Shown: positions 24,079 through 33,435 of the stretch, one piece after another | Layout: every line of letters starts with the position of its first letter | Numbering within the stretch: position 1 is the stretch's first letter | DNA from: Bacteroidota bacterium | GTDB taxonomy: Bacteria > Bacteroidota > Ignavibacteria > UBA10030 | DNA: 38,493 bases | Assembly: GCA_026416125.1 (NCBI GenBank) | Contig: JAOAFT010000020.1 | Location: 1-38,493, forward strand | Direction of reading: 5' to 3' | Position numbers and translations under genes: made by a program | The notes under the pieces: generated by a model | Told to the model about the DNA's origin: nothing | The model's database searches: none | What the model saw: only the letters and a program-made list of their open reading frames with translations

Positions 24079-24993
24079 ATGATACAATTCTACACACTCA
24101 CCCAGAATAAAATATTTCAAAGTACACCTGAGAACGCTACCATACTTGTCTACTGCAATCCTACTGATGACGAACGCAAGCAGCTAATTGAGAAATATTC
24201 TATCGATGAGCATACACTCAATTCAGCACTCGACCCAGATGAACTTGCACGGTTAGAACTCGAAGCAGAGTATACCGCAATTATCTTTAAACGTCCACGG
24301 AATTACTCGGGCATAGACCAACTCCTTTTTAAGGTCAATTCCTGTGGACTTTTTCTCTTCAAAGATAAACTCATAATCGTCATTGGTGAAGATGTACCTT
24401 TATTCGATGGCAAGCTCTTTGCATCAGTACGAAATATTAACGAACTCATTCTCAAAATCATTTACCGTTCCATTTACCACTTCCTTGAACACCTGCGCAT
24501 TTTTACACTCATTACAGATGAACTTGAAAGCAAAATCAACACAGCGATGGAAAACAAGTATTTGCTTAATCTCTTTACGCTCGAGAAAAGTCTTGTATAT
24601 TACTTGAATTCAATCAATTCCAATGGTATTCTCATCGAAAAGATAAAGTACAATGCACAAAAAATTGGATTCTCGGAAGAAGAAATCGAGCTCCTTGATG
24701 ATCTTATTATAGAAAATACGCAATGTTACCGCCAAGCTGAAATTCACTCAAACATTCTTGCTAGTTTAATGGACGCTCGAGCTTCGATAGTAGGTAACAA
24801 TTTGAACGTTCTCATGAAAACTCTCAACATTATCATGCTGGGTATCATGATCCCGACATTTGTTGTCAGTGTGTTTTCAATGAATGTACCTATCCCTTAT
24901 CAAGACAAAGAATACTCATTCTGGCTGATCCTTCTTTTAGCAATCGGATCATTCCTTGGTGTACTTGCTATCTGGAAGAAGCAACGCTGGTAA
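24079..24993 (+). CDS. CorA-like divalent metal channel with SMN instead of GMN
   Basis: A 304-residue protein. The N-terminal alpha/beta cytoplasmic domain (about 1-150) is followed by a long helix bundle and two C-terminal membrane helices (about 243-264 and 278-298) ending in a basic KKQRW. This is the CorA/ZntB fold, which forms a pentameric Mg2+ (or Zn2+/Co2+) channel. The selectivity motif after helix 1, usually GMN, reads Ser267-Met268-Asn269 (VFSMNVPIP). The ATG at 24079 has GAGGG six bases ahead; an in-frame ATG at 23968 would add 37 residues without homology. It converges on the TPR-CHAT gene with 15 bases between. Confidence 0.85.
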   Translation: MIQFYTLTQNKIFQSTPENATILVYCNPTDDERKQLIEKYSIDEHTLNSALDPDELARLELEAEYTAIIFKRPRNYSGIDQLLFKVNSCGLFLFKDKLIIVIGEDVPLFDGKLFASVRNINELILKIIYRSIYHFLEHLRIFTLITDELESKINTAMENKYLLNLFTLEKSLVYYLNSINSNGILIEKIKYNAQKIGFSEEEIELLDDLIIENTQCYRQAEIHSNILASLMDARASIVGNNLNVLMKTLNIIMLGIMIPTFVVSVFSMNVPIPYQDKEYSFWLILLLAIGSFLGVLAIWKKQRW

Positions 24994-25008
24994 GGTATAG
25001 TACCTCTT

Positions 25009-27630
25009 CTAACCAATACCGTAGTGAAAGTATTGTGCCCAAGATCGTTGATGATTAATTTCTCGGATTCTGATCATTTTTAGGAGAGCTTGTCTGTATG
25101 CATCGCCAGGTGCGAGTCCTTGTGAGAGAAATGAATAGAAAAACTCACTGAAAAATTTTGCAGCTTTCCGATCTGCACTCCACAGATTACAGATAACATC
25201 CGATACACCATTACTTCGTAACAGGTGTGTGTGAAGAGGTGCAAGTGCTCCACCATATTCCTGCTGATTCGTGAGGAGGACAAGTGGACTAGCTTCCATT
25301 TCAAGAACTTTTTCGAAAGGAACTGTTGAAACACCACCCAGCGTTAACCCATCAGAAACCATAACTGCACCAACAGGATAGTGCGGTGATGGTCGTTGAA
25401 TACCCATTGCAAGCTGGAGTACATCGGCCTTTGTTGTCCTCACTGTTGTCCACGACACTTCTAAACCAATAAAGATTTTCGCTGAGGGAAGAAAACTTCG
25501 AATATCACGGAGCTCATAGTCAATCGCCCAGTTTTTTCCTGTTGGATTGCCAAATGCTACGATTGTTTGCACTCGGAGAAGCGGCTTTGTTGCGTAGAGT
25601 ACAGAACTTAACATCGGAAGATAATCAACGTTCACACGCTCAATGCAGTACTGAACTGTTTTCTTTTCTTGGCGTTCAAGTGCATGGAACGGAAATCCTT
25701 CGAACACCGGATCTGGAACGATAAGAATACCATGGCTCCAATACTGCTCAACAGGCCGCAATAACAAATCGTACAACTCTGCTGAGAGCAACGCATACCG
25801 TGTCATTGATGGTAGACTCGCTTCTCCTCCCTCGCCAGCATAGACCAGTGGATCGTTCATCAATTGAATGTAGATTGAGAGAAGAGCTTGGAGAGAATCT
25901 TTTCGAATAGGAACTGTTTTCACACTGAGCGCAGAAGGTGTGATAACAAAAATATCGGTCGCCTCATCACTTACACAGTACTCAAGAACAGTTACACCCC
26001 GTGCTATCGATCGCTGGGATACACTAAGAAGTGGAACTGCAGGAAAAACAAATGTTTCTACATTACGATATTTCGATGCAATATCGTGAGAAAGACTCCG
26101 AATGGATGTCCTTAGTGAGTCGAGGAGAGCGTTCATCTTATCCAACGATGCTGTTTGTCCAGTGCCATTCGAGAGACGTGCACCTATTTCATACTCAACG
26201 ATGCAAGCTTGCTGGATCATATCTCGTACTGCACTTACACGCTCTTTAACCTGCACATGTCGGAGGGGAATGTCTAGGGAAAGACATTGATCAAAGTACC
26301 GTCTCTGATGCATATGTTCCACTAGACTCCACGCCTCTTCATAACGCTTTAGCTGCACGAGAACATGAGCAGCACGAGTATACCATGAAGAATGGTCCCC
26401 ATCAATGCCAAGAGCTTTCAAGTACGGTAGATGCCATTCGGGAGAGTAGTAATCGCAGAATGAATTCATTGTACACTCGAGAGCACGCTTGTAGTACGTG
26501 TTGGCATCATCAAGGTTCCCCTTCCGCTCAAAGATTTTTCCAATTTCGATGTAGAGTGCTGCCTCACCAGTTACATGGCCACAACTTCGGAAGCGTTTTG
26601 CTAGTTGTTCATACGATTGTACAAGTTTATTCACTTGAGCGTCACGTTGCTGCGGAGTAAACAACTTATAAGTGCACTGGACGAGAAAAAGTGAGAGATA
26701 GTTTTCGGAGAGTCGATCTCCACTTAATCGAGCTTTCTCCAGTGCAGCTGTGTATGCAACTTTCGCATCCTGAAGCTTGTTGAAACGTTCATTGAGTTGA
26801 CCTACTTCGAAAAGAAGAAGAATCTCATATTTTCGATTATCATGAAGGTCCTGAGCTTTGGTCAAGGCTCTTGAAAAATGATCAACTGCCTCTCTATACT
26901 TTTCCATAGAACTGTAGAGGTGTGCAAGACCACGGAGACACTGTATTTCAAGAATACGTGCATCATGCTTTTCCGCGAGTATTCTTGCTTGTGTAAGATA
27001 GTTTCCTGCTTCAATGTATTTTCCGTTCTTCCTCAAGAGCTCACCGAGTGCTATGAGTATTTTGATACACTTTTCCACTGCATTCTCTTTTTGCGCCTCC
27101 ATAAGTAACGATTGGAAATCTTCGAACGTTACTACAGGTGAAGAAGATGAAAGAGCTAGTGACAACTGACGGTAAGCTGCTTCGAGTTCGGCTTCTTTGT
27201 CACCAAACGCACTTGCCAAAGATCGGGCTGAAGAGAAGAGTTGGTACGATTTCGAAGTATTTCTAAGTACTCGGTACAATTCACCTTCCAAGAGTAAAAG
27301 CTGGATTTCGCTCCGAACGTTTGCATCTCTATGGGCTATGGATTTTGCAGATGCAATACGACGAAGTGCTGAACGAAACTCGCAAATTTCATACTCAAGG
27401 TATGCCAGTCGAGTAAGTGCCTCAACAGCGTACTCGTCTTTGCCAAATTGAGTAAACGCGGTACTAACTTCTTCGAGTAACGGACGCGCAGAAGTATACT
27501 GTTTTGCCGATAGGTAGGAACATGCCTTCTCGTAGAGTTGGTACGTTTTAGTTTCAGACGATTGCTCGTCAGAACAACTATACACACAACAAAGTGTAAG
27601 AAGGAGAAGAACTGTTTTTTTCACAACCAT
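25009..27630 (-). CDS. TPR lipoprotein with a catalytically dead CHAT domain
   Basis: An 873-residue protein. A lipoprotein signal (hydrophobic LLLLTL, then VYSC with Cys19) suggests a membrane-anchored, extracytoplasmic location. Residues about 25-430 form tandem TPR repeats. The last 260 or so are a CHAT (caspase-like) domain with recognisable landmarks: ILIVPDPVFEGFPFHALE, GAVMVSDGLTLGG, VSDVICNLWSADRKAAKFF and GDAYRQALLKM. The two catalytic positions are lost: the LATHG histidine site reads QLAMGIQ (739-745), and the LSACETG cysteine site reads LTNQQEYGG with Gln789. It is therefore probably a binding or scaffold protein. No Shine-Dalgarno is obvious. No CHAT substrate is encoded next to it. 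Confidence 0.85.
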   Translation of the reverse strand: MVVKKTVLLLLTLCCVYSCSDEQSSETKTYQLYEKACSYLSAKQYTSARPLLEEVSTAFTQFGKDEYAVEALTRLAYLEYEICEFRSALRRIASAKSIAHRDANVRSEIQLLLLEGELYRVLRNTSKSYQLFSSARSLASAFGDKEAELEAAYRQLSLALSSSSPVVTFEDFQSLLMEAQKENAVEKCIKILIALGELLRKNGKYIEAGNYLTQARILAEKHDARILEIQCLRGLAHLYSSMEKYREAVDHFSRALTKAQDLHDNRKYEILLLFEVGQLNERFNKLQDAKVAYTAALEKARLSGDRLSENYLSLFLVQCTYKLFTPQQRDAQVNKLVQSYEQLAKRFRSCGHVTGEAALYIEIGKIFERKGNLDDANTYYKRALECTMNSFCDYYSPEWHLPYLKALGIDGDHSSWYTRAAHVLVQLKRYEEAWSLVEHMHQRRYFDQCLSLDIPLRHVQVKERVSAVRDMIQQACIVEYEIGARLSNGTGQTASLDKMNALLDSLRTSIRSLSHDIASKYRNVETFVFPAVPLLSVSQRSIARGVTVLEYCVSDEATDIFVITPSALSVKTVPIRKDSLQALLSIYIQLMNDPLVYAGEGGEASLPSMTRYALLSAELYDLLLRPVEQYWSHGILIVPDPVFEGFPFHALERQEKKTVQYCIERVNVDYLPMLSSVLYATKPLLRVQTIVAFGNPTGKNWAIDYELRDIRSFLPSAKIFIGLEVSWTTVRTTKADVLQLAMGIQRPSPHYPVGAVMVSDGLTLGGVSTVPFEKVLEMEASPLVLLTNQQEYGGALAPLHTHLLRSNGVSDVICNLWSADRKAAKFFSEFFYSFLSQGLAPGDAYRQALLKMIRIREINHQRSWAQYFHYGIG

Positions 27631-27707
27631 CGATAATACTATTATTTACTTCACAGAATTCGATATCCCTCTCCTCTTAAGCAATATACAAAACGCAACG
27701 AGGTGCT

Positions 27708-28502
27708 TCAAGTGCTTTCTCGTGTACTACGTTTGAGAATTGGGACAAGATCATCTGCACAGTTAGAAAGTATACCATCCACCCCACGTTCCATCAAGTG
27801 CAGAGCATCTGTAACAGAATCGAGAGTGTAGACGTACACCGCAATCCCATGACGATGGGCATCGTTGAGCATCCACGATCGGAGTTCGTGGCGTGCACAT
27901 ACGAACACATGAGCGCCAACTCGTTGTGCAATGGTAGACGGAAACAACAAGAAATTACTCACCATGTTGTAAAGAACACCTGTAATACAACGAGGTTCAT
28001 GACGTTTAATTGATGCAACGATCGAGTGATCAAACGATGAAATTAAGACTCGATGGAGCATATCACACTCGTTTACAACAGCAAGAACACGCTGAGCTAT
28101 AGAATCAGGTTCTTCTCTATGAAATAGATCCGATTTTATCTCAATATTCACCCATACTTGCTTCCCAACAACGTGGAGAACTTCTCTGAGCGTAGGAATA
28201 CGTTCAGAAGCAAACGAGGGATGAAACCATGAACCAGCATCGAATTGTTTAAGTTCTTCTACTGTGTACCAACGTGCAGGTCCATTCCCCGTCGTAGTGC
28301 GTTGGAGAGTACGATCATGTAATACAATAACTTCATTATCTTTCGAAAGCCGCACATCAAGTTCAATCATGTCAATGCCCGGAACCTGTGCGGCTTTCCG
28401 AAATGCTGCAAGCGTATTTTCAGGAGCCTTCGCTGATATACCACGATGTGCAATAACATACGGTGGCTCCCCCGCTGTCGGTCGTGGTACGTAGTGCCCC
28501 AT
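27708..28502 (-). CDS. Glycerophosphodiester phosphodiesterase
   Basis: A 264-residue TIM-barrel enzyme that hydrolyses glycerophosphodiesters to glycerol-3-phosphate and an alcohol. Catalytic and metal residues are visible: His19-Arg20 in AHRG, Glu28-Asn29-Thr30 (PENT), Glu47 and Asp49 (IELDV) and His62 in LHDRTL. VNIEIKSD supplies the further Glu and Lys. No signal peptide is present, so it is cytoplasmic like UgpQ. The ATG lies four bases after adk, so the two genes are in one operon. The C-terminal VYTLDSVTDALHLMERGVDG and LSNCADDL are normal. Confidence 0.92.
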   Translation of the reverse strand: MGHYVPRPTAGEPPYVIAHRGISAKAPENTLAAFRKAAQVPGIDMIELDVRLSKDNEVIVLHDRTLQRTTTGNGPARWYTVEELKQFDAGSWFHPSFASERIPTLREVLHVVGKQVWVNIEIKSDLFHREEPDSIAQRVLAVVNECDMLHRVLISSFDHSIVASIKRHEPRCITGVLYNMVSNFLLFPSTIAQRVGAHVFVCARHELRSWMLNDAHRHGIAVYVYTLDSVTDALHLMERGVDGILSNCADDLVPILKRSTREST

Positions 28503-28506
28503 ACAC

Positions 28507-29160
28507 CTATCCTTTATACCCTTTATAAATCTGATCGAGAATTAATTTATGTACATAGCCAATTTCATGCATTCCATTAATTGGAATGAGTTTCCCAGAC
28601 TTCTTGTAGTACTCAATTAACGGCTGTGTCTGTTGTTGATACACTTCTAAACGACGTCGAACAGCATCAGGTCTATCATCATCACGTTGGTAAATCTCTC
28701 CACCGCACATTGTGCACGTTGTCTGATTTTCTGCCAGTTGACTGAGTGTGTAAATACGACCACAGTTTCTACATAACCGCCGTTGACTAAGACGTCGTAC
28801 AATTTCATCGTTTTCTACTTCGATACTGATAACATAGTCGAGCTTGATATTCAACTTGGCAAAGAGTGCATCCAATGCTTCAGCTTGTGGTACTGTACGT
28901 GGAAAACCATCGAGAATGAAATTGTCTCGTGCAGTATCAGTTGAAAGTACTTCCTCAATGAGCCCTATAACAATCTCGTCTGGCACGAGGTTTCCAGCAT
29001 CCATGTATGACTTTGCTTTTACTCCCAATGGTGTTTGTTTCTTTACTGCCTCACGGAGTAGGTCACCAGTTGATATATGTGTACAGTGAAATTCTTCAAC
29101 AAGAAGTTTTGCTTGTGTTCCTTTTCCAACACCAGGCGGACCAAACAGTATAATCTTCAC
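28507..29160 (-). CDS. adk: Adenylate kinase
   Basis: A 217-residue enzyme converting ATP + AMP to two ADP. The P-loop is GPPGVGKGT (residues 7-15), the AMP-binding part has STGDLLREAV, and FILDGFPRTVPQAEAL is diagnostic. The LID domain holds a four-cysteine zinc site (CRNCG and CTMCG), the long, zinc-binding form common in this group. DDRPDAVRRRLEVY completes the signature. The start is a GTG at 29160 with AAGGAG nine bases ahead. A glycerophosphodiesterase gene follows after four bases. No ribosomal-protein neighbours are seen, unlike adk in many bacteria. Confidence 0.96.
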   Translation of the reverse strand: MKIILFGPPGVGKGTQAKLLVEEFHCTHISTGDLLREAVKKQTPLGVKAKSYMDAGNLVPDEIVIGLIEEVLSTDTARDNFILDGFPRTVPQAEALDALFAKLNIKLDYVISIEVENDEIVRRLSQRRLCRNCGRIYTLSQLAENQTTCTMCGGEIYQRDDDRPDAVRRRLEVYQQQTQPLIEYYKKSGKLIPINGMHEIGYVHKLILDQIYKGYKG

Positions 29161-29197
29161 GTTTCAATTCTCCTTTTCTTGTTAATACAATATTGAT

Positions 29198-29854
29198 TTA
29201 TTGAAAAACAAAGCCTACAAAAACAGCAACAGTTGTAGCATGAGGTTCATGCTGGATGTATGGGGTTAACACAAAGAGCGTTTGCTGCTGTGTTTGTTTA
29301 GCCATTGTGGTACCAACTTTCCAGAGAAATTTCCACCCCTTAGTCGAAACACCAAATCCGCACTCAGCAAAAGGTCGTATGTAGTAGCGATGCCAGATAC
29401 CAAGTGTACGATGAATAGCACACGTACCAACAAAGTAATGATACGTTATGTCGTTTATAACCTGACGTGTGATGTACCCTACAACTGGTTGTTGAATTGG
29501 AATAATCGCTGTAGCCACTTCCCGTACAACGTATCGATTGTATTGAGCACTGACACTAATTGTTGGGGAAGTGGGAGTGTCTCCCTCTTTAATGGGATAA
29601 AATGTAACACGGGGAACGAAGAGTGTGTTGTACATTGTTCCCTTCTTTCCTTTGAACAATTGGAATTCTCCATCGATGACTCCTCTGTATGTATACCCCC
29701 CACGGAGAGAAAAACCAGGACTTTCTTTATTGATAAAAAATCCAACGCTACCATACAATGCGCTTTCTCCTCGCTCGAGGAAAAGTCCTTGTGCATAGAT
29801 TGCAGGTAAACTGCACACGATAACAAAGACGTTCAAAAGGATAATTTTACACAT
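29198..29854 (-). CDS. Predicted outer-membrane beta-barrel protein
   Basis: A 218-residue precursor with a signal peptide (about residues 1-21, ending IYAQ). The mature part alternates polar and hydrophobic or aromatic residues in about eight strands (SALYGSVGFFINK, FSLRGGYTYRGVIDGEFQLF, ISVSAQYNRYVV, YIRPFAECGFGVSTKGWKFLWKVGTTM). The chain ends VGFVFQ, close to the terminal aromatic signature of barrel proteins. I recognise no named family. Its start overlaps the end of rlmN by eight bases, so it is read from the same transcript, and adk follows after 37 bases. Confidence 0.7.
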   Translation of the reverse strand: MCKIILLNVFVIVCSLPAIYAQGLFLERGESALYGSVGFFINKESPGFSLRGGYTYRGVIDGEFQLFKGKKGTMYNTLFVPRVTFYPIKEGDTPTSPTISVSAQYNRYVVREVATAIIPIQQPVVGYITRQVINDITYHYFVGTCAIHRTLGIWHRYYIRPFAECGFGVSTKGWKFLWKVGTTMAKQTQQQTLFVLTPYIQHEPHATTVAVFVGFVFQ

Positions 29855-30932
29855 AAAGTTCCTCGTATCGTTGTTGAAATACAGCTAATTGTCCACACGC
29901 TGCACGTATATCGCTCCCAGAACTACTTCGTATTGTCACCGTGAGGTTACCATCACGAAGGTATTGAGCAAATCGTTCTATACCCTCGTGCGGCACCGGT
30001 GTGAGCTCCATTGTACTTCCTCGAGGATGAACAAAGTCTATCGAGTGGTAAGGAATAAGGTTCACTTTGCAAGGAAGTTTCCTTCCTAATTCAATTAAGC
30101 GACGACGATCTTCTTCTGTATCGTTAAAATCACGAAAGAGAATATACTCCAAGGTAGGCCTTTGTCGAGTTTTCTGGTAGTAGTACATCAATGCATCAAT
30201 AAGATCCGCAACGGCATACTTCTTTGCTATTGGTATTAAAAGTTTACGTTTTTCCTCATCAAGTGTATGGAGTGAGAGTGCTAATTTAATTGGTATTCCC
30301 TCATCAGCCAATTGACGGATTTGATCGACGTACCCTACCGTTGATATTGTGATGTGACGTGCACCGATGTTTATACCTCTATCATCATTAATAAGTAAAA
30401 CCGCTTTGAGAACGTTGCTATAATTTAACATCGGCTCACCCATTCCCATGAAAACAACATTAGTAATTCTCTTCGGTATTATCCGTTGTATAGATAGGAG
30501 CTGGGCTACAATTTCACCTGCTGTTAAATTTCGGGTAAATCCGATTGAACCTGTGGCACAAAAAACACACCCTACTGAACAACCAACTTGTGTTGAAACA
30601 CACAAGGTGAGTCTATTTTCACAATCATGAGCCTGTTGTGTTGGGGGAATAAGCACACTCTCAATGCGGCACTGATCGGCGAGTTCGAACAGAAATTTCA
30701 CTGTACCGTCAAGCGATATGGTTCGTGTAACTTCTTTCAGTGCTTCAAGTGAGGCGTTCTTCTTCAGGATAGTACGAAATGAAGCGGAAATATTCGTCAT
30801 TTCATCAAAAGCTGCTACTTTTTTTCTATAGATCCAGTGAAAGAGCTGATCTCCCCGGTACCGCTTTTCTCCAAGCCCTTCAACATACTCTCGTAACTCA
30901 CCTAATGTCAACCCGATAAGACTCACACTCAT
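29847..30932 (-). CDS. rlmN: Dual-specificity RNA methyltransferase RlmN
   Basis: A 361-residue radical-SAM enzyme that methylates C2 of A2503 in 23S rRNA and A37 in some tRNAs. The [4Fe-4S] motif is Cys118-x3-Cys122-x2-Cys125 in GCSVGCVFCATG. MGMGEPMLNY, HITISTVG and LALSLHTLDEEKR are typical. The C-terminal catalytic Cys that forms the methyl-cysteine is in RAACGQL. The N-terminal RYRGDQLFHWIYRK is the accessory domain. Length is normal. No clear Shine-Dalgarno is visible before the ATG. It starts the unit that continues to the barrel protein and adk. Confidence 0.96.
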   Translation of the reverse strand: MSVSLIGLTLGELREYVEGLGEKRYRGDQLFHWIYRKKVAAFDEMTNISASFRTILKKNASLEALKEVTRTISLDGTVKFLFELADQCRIESVLIPPTQQAHDCENRLTLCVSTQVGCSVGCVFCATGSIGFTRNLTAGEIVAQLLSIQRIIPKRITNVVFMGMGEPMLNYSNVLKAVLLINDDRGINIGARHITISTVGYVDQIRQLADEGIPIKLALSLHTLDEEKRKLLIPIAKKYAVADLIDALMYYYQKTRQRPTLEYILFRDFNDTEEDRRRLIELGRKLPCKVNLIPYHSIDFVHPRGSTMELTPVPHEGIERFAQYLRDGNLTVTIRSSSGSDIRAACGQLAVFQQRYEELYV

Positions 30933-31043
30933 ACATAGAAAATACAGAAAGATATTTGCCTGTGCAAGAATTCTAAAGGTTTTTTCAATACATTACAATT
31001 GGCATTAAAAACACTATTTACTTGAACATAGTACGAGGTAGCC

Positions 31044-32612
31044 ATGGGTCGCCATCAAACAACAACTCAACTATCAACGATTTCTATAGACACTACATCA
31101 CCTCTCTTATGGGTAGTACTTGGGAGTGTTGTTGTATGTTTTGGCATATTTCCATTCCTCACAGTACAATTTATTCCAATAACAGATTTACCTCAGCATT
31201 TAGCGCAGATACGACTGTTTTACGACATACTCTCGTCACCACACAATTCACCGTTCGCTGTTACATGGTTTTCAGCAAATGTACTCGTTTACTGGATTTT
31301 AGCGCTCCTCTGGCTTATTCTCCCACCTTTAGGAGCTGGTACTTTTTTCATGATTCTTTTAGTCCTTAGTTGGATTCTCTCTATTTACTTTTTAGCCTGG
31401 AAAACACATCGTAATCCATTTCCTGCTGTCCTTGCATCAACTCTTGTGTTCAATGCAAGTTTATACTGGGGATTCATAAACTTTCTCATCGGATTCCCTT
31501 TGTTCGTACTCTGGTGTGTTTATGTTCTTTGCCCTACAAAGCAAAGTTCGTATTCGAAGCACAGTGCAATTACATTCCTGCTCAGTGTTGGACTTTTCCT
31601 TGCTCATGCCCTGTGGTTTGCAGTGGCACTTGTGTCATTGCTTCTGGTAAATATTCGACGGAAATTTCCACTGAAAATGTACTTCGCATACATAGTGGGT
31701 ATAGCACCTATCGTCCTTTACGCAGTCATCTGGTTCCCCTCCCTTGCTGAAACTCGTAGCTCTCTCAAATTCGATACATCAGCCCACTGGATTTTTAGTC
31801 CGATCGAACGTCTTCACCCTCTCTGGATTATAAACTCAATATACGGAGGTCTTAAGAATCCCGTCGAATGGATTGTAGTCCTGATAGTTTGCGGATGGAT
31901 TGTACTTTCATTACTAACGAACCGGAAAGATTTAAGAACTCTCATTAATTGGGATATGTTCCGTATTGCCTCCTTTTTACTTACAATCGTTTACTTGGCA
32001 CCAGAAAAGTATGTCAACACAATATATTTTGCATCGCGCTGGTATCCTATGGCTGTACTATTTTTCATCATCGCATTACCAACTCCAAAAATAAATACTC
32101 TCGTACAACTTGGAACTGTTGTTGGTGCATTCATTGTTCTTACAGTTGTTACAACAATAAGCTGGCGAATGTTTGAACGATATGAAAATACCGGATTAAA
32201 AGAATCCCTTGCAACAATTCCCTGGAAAGCTCGTATCCTTGGGTTGGACTTTGTCAAGGAAAGTCAAATTCTTTGTGGCAGACCATTTCTCCAAACATTT
32301 GCGTATGCGCAAGTCTTTCGCAATGCTGAACTCAATTTCTCATTTGCACTTCACCAAAGTGGCATTGTTCGACTGACAGACACAACGATCGCAAAACAAT
32401 GGACACCAGGACTCGAATGGTTTGCAGAGCGAGTACGGTTTGAAGATTTCGACTATTTTGACTACGCACTCATTAACGCTCCTGAAGATCTTCACAATGC
32501 ATTAACCATGCTACCTTTGCTCAAACAGATTACAACTACCGGTAGATGGCGATTGTACAAATGTATTCACAATACAGGTCTCAAAGGTCCGGTTTTTAAA
32601 ATCAGCAGGTAA
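31044..32612 (+). CDS. Polytopic membrane protein, possible GT-C glycosyltransferase
   Basis: A 522-residue protein with about 10-12 hydrophobic helices. After the first helix comes an acidic loop, ITDLPQHLAQIRLFYD, whose D-L-P-x-H resembles the first extracytoplasmic loop of GT-C enzymes, where an Asp is catalytic. The helices continue to about residue 375, followed by a soluble C-terminal part of about 140 residues on the outer face. The GT-C assignment is inference from topology and the one loop motif; transporter-like or polymerase-like alternatives remain. GAGGTAG precedes the ATG by four bases. It is divergent from rlmN, and its stop directly abuts the convergent SDR gene. Confidence 0.75.
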   Translation: MGRHQTTTQLSTISIDTTSPLLWVVLGSVVVCFGIFPFLTVQFIPITDLPQHLAQIRLFYDILSSPHNSPFAVTWFSANVLVYWILALLWLILPPLGAGTFFMILLVLSWILSIYFLAWKTHRNPFPAVLASTLVFNASLYWGFINFLIGFPLFVLWCVYVLCPTKQSSYSKHSAITFLLSVGLFLAHALWFAVALVSLLLVNIRRKFPLKMYFAYIVGIAPIVLYAVIWFPSLAETRSSLKFDTSAHWIFSPIERLHPLWIINSIYGGLKNPVEWIVVLIVCGWIVLSLLTNRKDLRTLINWDMFRIASFLLTIVYLAPEKYVNTIYFASRWYPMAVLFFIIALPTPKINTLVQLGTVVGAFIVLTVVTTISWRMFERYENTGLKESLATIPWKARILGLDFVKESQILCGRPFLQTFAYAQVFRNAELNFSFALHQSGIVRLTDTTIAKQWTPGLEWFAERVRFEDFDYFDYALINAPEDLHNALTMLPLLKQITTTGRWRLYKCIHNTGLKGPVFKISR

Positions 32613-33398
32613 TCATTCAGTGCCTTTTGGTAGGTCTCGGTGCACAAGCCACGATGACGCTTGGCAAGTCGGGAAAACAATTACCTCAGCGATTTGGACG
32701 TGCGGTGGACGAGTTGCAACAAAGTAAACAACGTCAGCAACATCGTCTGCTGTAAGTGGAACAATGTTTTCATATACCTTTTTTGCTCGATGAACATCTC
32801 CATGGAACCGAACGTAACTGAATTCCGTTTCAACAAGACCTGGATCGACGGTACACACACGAATTGGAGTATCAACAAGATCAAGTCGCATTCCTTTAGT
32901 AATAGCATTGACTGCATGTTTCGTTGCACAGTAAACATTTCCACGAGGGTACACTTCATGTCCTGCTATTGAACCAATGTTGATAATCGTTCCTTTTCGA
33001 CGTTGTACCATACCAGGTATAACTAAACGACTAATGCACAGTAATCCTTTGACATTAGTGTCGATCATTTCCTCCCAATCGCTCAATTGACCCTCATAGA
33101 TCTTGTCTAATCCACGACTTAGCCCTGCGTTGTTAATGAGGATATCAATAGCTTTCCACTCCTCTGGTAACTGAGCGAAGAATTGAGCAATCCCAATAGA
33201 ATCGCGTACATCCACTTGTTGAACGTACACTTTGCAACCATACACTGTCTCTAGTTCATTTGAGAGCTTCTTCAACCGCTCAATTCTACGAGCGATGAGA
33301 AGTAACTGAGCACCTCCTTTTGCAAATTTCCGCGCACATGCTTGTCCTATACCACTGCTTGCACCGGTAATAAAAACTACCATACCCTTAACGTCCAT
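32613..33398 (-). CDS. SDR oxidoreductase (YdfG-like)
   Basis: A 261-residue short-chain dehydrogenase with TGASSGIG, the NADP-favouring ARR after the second strand, NNAG, catalytic Ser in NIGSIAG and YCATK. NNAGLSRGLDKI and the segment DPGLVETEFSYVRFHGD closely follow the YdfG group, which oxidises L-allo-threonine or 3-hydroxy acids and reduces malonic semialdehyde. The true substrate is not certain. GGAGGATG lies before the ATG. The gene follows the large propeller kinase by 37 bases on the same strand, so read-through from that promoter is possible. Confidence 0.88.
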   Translation of the reverse strand: MDVKGMVVFITGASSGIGQACARKFAKGGAQLLLIARRIERLKKLSNELETVYGCKVYVQQVDVRDSIGIAQFFAQLPEEWKAIDILINNAGLSRGLDKIYEGQLSDWEEMIDTNVKGLLCISRLVIPGMVQRRKGTIINIGSIAGHEVYPRGNVYCATKHAVNAITKGMRLDLVDTPIRVCTVDPGLVETEFSYVRFHGDVHRAKKVYENIVPLTADDVADVVYFVATRPPHVQIAEVIVFPTCQASSWLVHRDLPKGTE

Positions 33399-33435
33399 GA
33401 CGCATCCTCCATTGATCTTATATCCATTCGATTAA

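Noticed and set aside
29282-29809. 175-codon open frame on the plus strand
   Set aside because: Antisense to the predicted barrel protein, which has a signal peptide and overlaps rlmN as in an operon; the plus-strand product has no recognisable feature.
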